This document shows positions 58,756 through 64,000 of a DNA stretch of 64,000 bases, piece by piece; the stretch's first letter is position 1; the number at the start of each line of letters is the position of its first letter. The translations under genes and the position numbers were made by a program. The notes beneath the pieces are model-generated. The model ran no database searches, was not told the origin of the DNA, and worked only from the letters and a program-made list of their open reading frames with translations. The stretch comes from Lolium rigidum (Eukaryota > Streptophyta > Magnoliopsida > Poales > Poaceae): positions 245,446,124 to 245,510,123 of the forward strand of contig NC_061514.1 in assembly GCF_022539505.1 (NCBI RefSeq). Reading direction: 5' to 3'.

Positions 58756-61700
58756 GTACGTTTAGTTTTTGTTTAATTTCAAATTCCAGAAAATTGCAGA
58801 AACTTTGTAATATCATAGAAAATTCATTTCAACTCAGAAAAATATAAATAATATATCAAAATGCTCACAAAAATAAACTCTATTCAAATAAAATATAAAA
58901 CAAAAATGTGTGTCAAAATAAAAATCCATTTGTTTTTAACTTCTTTAATTATGCCTTTTCATTTATTTAAAATACAAATTGAGTTCAATAAATAATCAAG
59001 TTCCAAAATTAAATTTTAACTATTCAGTAACTAAATAAAATGTTAAGATTAATTTTATTTACCATATTTGCATTAACTTAATTATTAGTGGTAATTCATA
59101 AACCCTAATTGCAAATTACTATTTTCCATTTTCTTTAAATAAGTAATCACTCAAGAAAATATTATAAGCCAATATTATTTTGGTAAATCAAAACCTATTT
59201 ACTTAAACCTCTTTAGTTAACAAGTTACTTATTTTAAACCCTAATAACAATTGTTAAACCCCGATTCTAAATTAAACCTAAATAAGAATTACCTAATTAT
59301 TAATTCTTGTGGAAAATTAATAAAATGTTAAACCATTACTAATTTTGATTCAAAGTAATTAGTGACCACATTTCAATTATCAATTATTAGTTCAAGTATT
59401 GTATCAATGTAGAAACCCTAGTTTCAATTTGAATAAGAACCTTGAACTCATTATTCCATGTGTTCATCCATAGTAGTTGCAAACCTAAAACCCAAGGGGT
59501 TTAGCCATGTGATCATTACACTTTAGAAGTAACTCTAAAACCCTAATTATGTGCACATGTGATCATGTGAGATTTACTTAACATATAGAACCCTAATAAG
59601 CAACAATTGAATGCATGCTTATGATCCACTAGCATAAAACAAAGTCACATGAGATTATCATTTCATGTTCCTATTCTTAATTAAAACCTATATGATTCAC
59701 TAGTGCCACTTAGGTATAAACCCTAGCTTGTTACCCCATGTTAGCACCATTGATCATCAATCCTATATACCACACCATTAGGATCAACCTCAACCATCAA
59801 ACCCTAGTTAAACCATGATGATAAATCCTAATACCAACCTTGTGTAGCAAATCACATCACATGCTCCTAATCAACTAAACCCTACTTAGGAAATGATAAG
59901 TCACTTAGAATAGAAGCAGTTAAAGATTACTTAGTGAAGCAATTGTGAAACCATAGTAAACCTAATAGCTAATTTATAGAACCATCTTGACCATCATCCT
60001 TTGATATGATACCATAATCACCCATAGTAATAAACCTGTCAATACTTGTTGTATATAGAACCAACCCAAGTTAAGAACCAACTAGTTCCTATTAGTAAAA
60101 CTAAATGAATCCAATAGTAAACCCTAGACGCCATAGCACCTATATATAATAGTTCATATTCCTATTTAACCTGTTCTTCAAAAGTTATTCTCTTGAAGTA
60201 CAAGTGTCAATCAAACCTTAGAAACCCAATACTTCTTTGAAATACTAAAAATTTCTTTAACAACATGTTCTTCAAAAGTTATTCTTTTGAAGTATAGTAT
60301 AAGTAATCATCAACTATGATCTCGTAGAACTTAAAATTAACAACTGTTCTTTACCTATTATTCCACCACTATTCTTTATGTATACGATTGTTATGATGTC
60401 TTATATCACTTGGTTATGATGCTAATATAACCAAACCCTAATAAGAACCTTGTTTGAGAACCATTCTAAAAGTGCAACCAACCCTAAAGAAATCTTTACA
60501 ACTCATACATCCTAAATCATCGAGGTTAAGTTACGCTCGGGACGATTGCATCTCATACTATGCATTATAGCATCTTTGCCAGCTTCTTTAAACATTGTCC
60601 TTACCGGACGATGATGGTATTTCAGAATTTGGAGTTATCACGTATCGAAGCTTTTGCCTCGCATAATCTTGCAGTCAAGAAAGGCAAGTTCATCGCTTGC
60701 TCATGTCATTTGATTATTTTTATCAAACTATATGCAAAGTACTATACTTATCACTCATGCATTGAAAAGCAAAGTATTATTTTACAATTATGAATATGAC
60801 TATGTGGTGGGCAATGGAACCATGGTATGTGTTTATGGTGGAGGTTCCATTGCAAGGGTACTACTCATCTAGGATTAAGTACCAATGCCGTCCAGTGATT
60901 CTAGCGCCGTACATATCGCGTTAACCATAAGATCTATAATGGCTCTGGGGAAGTCAGCTGTATCTTTTCCCTCTCGCATGCCAACGGATCGGTGATAAGG
61001 GTTGCCCGGATCGGTCTATCTTTGGTAAAGGTGGGGACATGTGGTCCTGCACGGTCTACCATTAGATACAGGAGAGGGTAGACTTATTATTGGTCTATGA
61101 AGGATTGTAAGGGTTGTCCGGATCGGTCTATCTATGGTGTATAGGACAGGGCATATTAATTGTTCGGAACGGTCTACCTTATTGGTAAAGGTGAGAACAA
61201 AGGCCCGGGTCGGTCTACCCATAGATATAGGAGAGGACAGACTTACAAAAGGGTGGGTCCGCGAGGTCGCGGAGAAGGCAGTGATTGGCTTGGATCTTAT
61301 ACCTGACCTCACACCAAGGAAGTGTGGACGAGCCAGCTACTCGGTTGGCAACAAGGTTAAGTTCTCTTATGGGAAAAGTAACGCACCTCTGCAGAGTGTA
61401 TCAAATTGTGGCTGTCACTCCTCGTTCCGGGAAGGAACTGCGAACGCGGCAGAAAGGAACTCCACGAAGTTCTGGTCAACTCCGTGAAGACCGACGGGCA
61501 TAGTTTTCAGAATAAAATAAACCTTTGGAAGAAATGATTACAAAAACTTGCATTGGCCTATGACTTTCTCGGTCTATGGCTGTAGCTAGTGCATGATACA
61601 CATATTTCCTAATATGAACTTGCTGAGTACGCTCGTACTCATTCTATCTCGTTTGAACCCCCTTCTTAGAGCAATGCACCGAAGGAGAAACTACCGTGGA

Positions 61701-62134
61701 ACTCGAAGACAAAGGAGTCAACTGCAACAAGATGAAGAATCCATTCAAAGAAGTCAATGAAGTCAACTTCTGCATCAGTTATAATGGAAACCTAGACTAG
61801 CAATAGAAGGGAATCTTTCCCTAATCCTAGCACCTAAGTAGCTAGATTTCTATAGCAAGCCAAGTAGCTCTTGAACTTAAGCTAGCAATAAGATAGATTA
61901 CGAGTCGTTCTTCCGGAGCTTTATTTGAAGTTTTACCTCACTCGTAAAGTAGGAGGGTGTGTGGATCTTATGTAAACTGTTCGTGTGTACTTCTATAGAC
62001 ATACCTTGGACTCGCATATGTTTCTGTTGTACCACTCTGAGAGATGTAATATGGGTGGAACGGTGTTTCACTTGTGTTATGTCAACGACTTGTGTACTAC
62101 ACCATGCAGTGGTACGCTGGGTCACCACAGAGAA

Positions 62135-63180
62135 TAATGGTTGTTCTATTTTTATGAATAATATCTTTTATGGTCGAGCACCACAAAAGAATGGCTTATT
62201 TCTATTAGATCTCGATAGTAGTGATACGCATATACATAACATTGATGCTAAGCGAATTAAATTGAATGATAATTCTACTTATATGTGGCACTTGTCGTCT
62301 TGGTCATATTGGAGTGAAACGCATGAAGAAACTCCATACCGATGGATTACTTGAATCACTTGACTTTGAGTCACTTGATAGATGCGAAGCATGTCTAATG
62401 GGAAAAATGACTAAGACTCCATTTTCTCGGTATGATGGAGCGAGCTACCGACTTATTGGAAATCATACATACCGATGTGTGCGGACCAATGAGTGTAGCA
62501 TCGCGCGGTGGTTATCGTTATGTTCTAACCTTCACAGATGATCCGAGTAGATATGGGTATATCTATTTCATGAAACATAAATCCGAAACTTTTGAGAAGT
62601 TTAAGGAATTCCAAAGTGAAGTAGAAAATCAACGTAACAAGAAGATTAAATTTCTACGATCCGATCGCGGAGGTGAATATCTGAGTTATGAGTTTGGCAT
62701 GCATTTAAAGAAATGCGGAATACTTTCACAATTGACACCGCCGGAACACCACAACGAAACGGTGTGTCCGAACGTCGTAATCGAACTCTCTTAGATATGG
62801 TTCGTTCTATGATGTCTCTTACCGATTTGCCGTTATCATTTTGGAGTTATGCATTAGAGACAGCCGCATTCACTTTAAATAGAGCACCATCAAAATCCGT
62901 AGAAACGACACCGTATGAATTATGGTTTAATAAGAAACCTAAGTCGTCGTTCCTTAAAGTTTGGGGTTGCGAAGCCTATGTAAAAAAGTTACAACCGGAC
63001 AAGCTAGAACCCAAAGCGGAGAAATGCGTCTTCATAGGATACCCTAAGGAAACTATAGGGTACACTTTCTATCACAGATCCGAAGGCAAAATCTTTGTTG
63101 CTAAGAACGGAACCTTTCTTGAGAAAGAATTTCTCACTAAAGAAGTGATCTGGAAGAAAAGTAGAACTCGATGAGATTAA
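62135..63180 (+). pseudogene. Copia pre-integrase and integrase
   Basis: The polyprotein resumes after LARD copy C with NNGCSIFMNNIFYGRAP, then the His/Cys zinc region (the LGHIGVKRMKKLHTDGLL part and CEACLMGKM), then the catalytic core: THTDVCGP-type first Asp at 62474-62476 (motif IIHTDVCGPM), second Asp in FLRSDRGGEY (62663-62665), Glu in GVSERRNRT (62770-62772). The D-to-E distance is 107 nt instead of the 108 nt of a D35E core, so one base is missing, and a CCGG at 62741-62744 stands where the family has CCAGG. The C-terminal part shows KVWGCEAYVKKLQP and CVFIGYPKETIGYTF. Other single-base breaks are near 62290 and 62426. Confidence 0.9.
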
Positions 63181-64000
63181 TGAATCTATACTCGTTGATC
63201 GAGTAGCGCAATGACCGGAAGATGTACCTGTACCGCCTACACCGGCAACAAGAGGAAGCTAATGATAATGATCATGAAACTTCGAACGAGGAAACTATCG
63301 AACCTCGCGGATCGACAAGGGAACGTGCCACTCCCGATTGGTATGATCCTTGTCTAAATGTCATGATTGTGGATAACAATGATGAGGACCCTGCGACGTA
63401 TGAAGAAGCGATGATGAGCCCGGATTCCAACAAATGGCAAGAAGCCATGAAATCCGAAATGGGATCCATGTATGATAACAAAGTATGGACTTTGGTAGAC
63501 TTACCTGATAGCCGAAAGGTCTGTCGAGAATAAATGGATCTTCAAGAGAAAAACAGATGCCGATGGTAATATTATCGTCTATAAAGCTCGACTTGTCGCA
63601 AAGGGTTTCCGACAAATTCAAGGAGTTGACTACGATGAGACTTTCTCACCCGTAGCGAAGCTAAAATCTGTGAGGATTTTGTTAGCAATAGCTGCATTTT
63701 TCGATTATGAGATTTGGCAGATGGATGTCAAAACGGCGTTCCTTAATGGAGACATTGAGGAAGAGCTGTATATGGTACAACCCAAAGGTTTTGTTGATCC
63801 TAAAAATGCTGACAAAGTATGCAAACTTCAGCGTTCAATCTATGGACTGAAGCAAGCATCGAGAAGTTGGAACCGACGCTTTGATAAGGTGATCAAAGAC
63901 TTCGGGTTTATACGAGTGTCATGGAGAGGCCCGTATTTACAAGAAAGTGAGTGGGAGCTCCGTAGCATTCCCGATATTATATGTAGATGACATATTATTG
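63181..64000 (+). pseudogene. Copia reverse transcriptase, runs off the window
   Basis: After a variable linker come the DEDPATYEEAMMSPDSNKW motif and the copia-type reverse transcriptase: KWIFKRKTDADG, YKARLVAKGFRQIQGVDYDE, TFSPVAKLKSVRILLAIAA, WQMDVKTAFLNGDIEEELYM (first catalytic Asp), KLQRSIYGLKQASRSWN and YVDDILL at the very end (YVDD 63980-63991). Frame breaks are near 63165, 63520 and 63925. RNase H and the 3' LTR lie beyond the window. Confidence 0.9.

Larger units (their letters stand above)
55388..62129 (+). mobile_element. LARD copy C, 3' LTR (6742 bp)
   Basis: Almost identical to 45695-52434 and the same length within two bases, ending GGGTCACCACA before the GAGAA duplication (62130-62134). 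It contains TATA (56274-56280), the 28-codon ORF (56374-56460), the antisense intron-like segment (57623-57716), the island (57705-58755) with TATAAAT at 58061-58067, hairpins, tandem array and palindrome. In the short ORF an extra A and a missing T, at CAG and CTG sites, cancel each other. Confidence 0.95.

Noticed and set aside
1..64000. CRISPR array, operon or bacterial defence system
   Set aside because: No spaced direct repeats with unique spacers and no prokaryotic gene organisation; all coding traces are plant retrotransposons.

Overview
This window is intergenic DNA from a large, repeat-rich plant genome. It reads as a grass of subfamily Pooideae (the Triticeae/Poeae/Aveneae group), because several elements closely resemble retrotransposons known from wheat, barley, oat and ryegrass. 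These are an Angela/BARE-like Ty1-copia element, Sabrina-like Ty3-gypsy LTRs that begin TGATACGTCT, and a gypsy LTR followed by a TGGCGCC-type primer-binding site. No intact host gene was found, and family names come from remembered resemblance, not from a search.

Layout. 1-12145: two gypsy elements on the minus strand (3' LTRs 1743-3192 and 7137-8851, each with its polypurine tract and internal region to the right). The first abuts a plus-strand LTR fragment (601-1742). An unclassified block with a 24-25 bp minisatellite (6055-7136) separates them. A 215-aa ORF with a hydrophobic C-terminal half (11448-12095) lies in the second. 12146-14938: a plus-strand gypsy element with LTR, primer-binding site, truncated gag, protease and partial reverse transcriptase, cut off by another LTR start (14939-15123). 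15124-15223 is a 100-N gap.

15224-36612 and 45695-62129 hold three copies of one family of non-coding long-LTR elements (LARD type). Copy A (+, LTRs 15224-20206 and 23105-29655) lost its 5' start to the gap. Copy B (-, LTR 30062-36612) keeps one LTR and 406 bp of internal DNA. Copy C (+, LTRs 45695-52434 and 55388-62129, 6740 and 6742 bp) is complete, has a GAGAA target-site duplication, and sits inside the copia element. The internal domains (about 2.9 kb) carry no recognisable protein. The LTRs carry a TATA box about 100 bp before a conserved 28-codon ORF, a GC-rich gene-like island of about 1 kb with a second TATA box, and an antisense GT-AG intron-like segment kept in all three copies.

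36613-43086: an unassigned stretch, then a LINE whose C-terminal part (38165-39733) lies upstream of its N-terminal part (39997-43086). It is interrupted by a Tourist-like MITE, by an inverted duplication of that MITE, and by a clean solo copia LTR (40468-42251, TSD CAGAC). 43087-64000: a 5'-truncated Angela/BARE-like element (LTR tail, PBS, leader, gag, protease, then LARD copy C, then integrase and reverse transcriptase) that runs off the window end at YVDD.

A systematic oddity runs through everything: paired LTRs, and reading frames compared with the family, differ again and again at CTG/CAG sites, which appear as CTG, CG, CTCG or CGAG. This looks like a base-calling problem at CHG-methylated sites, so many apparent frameshifts may not be real.
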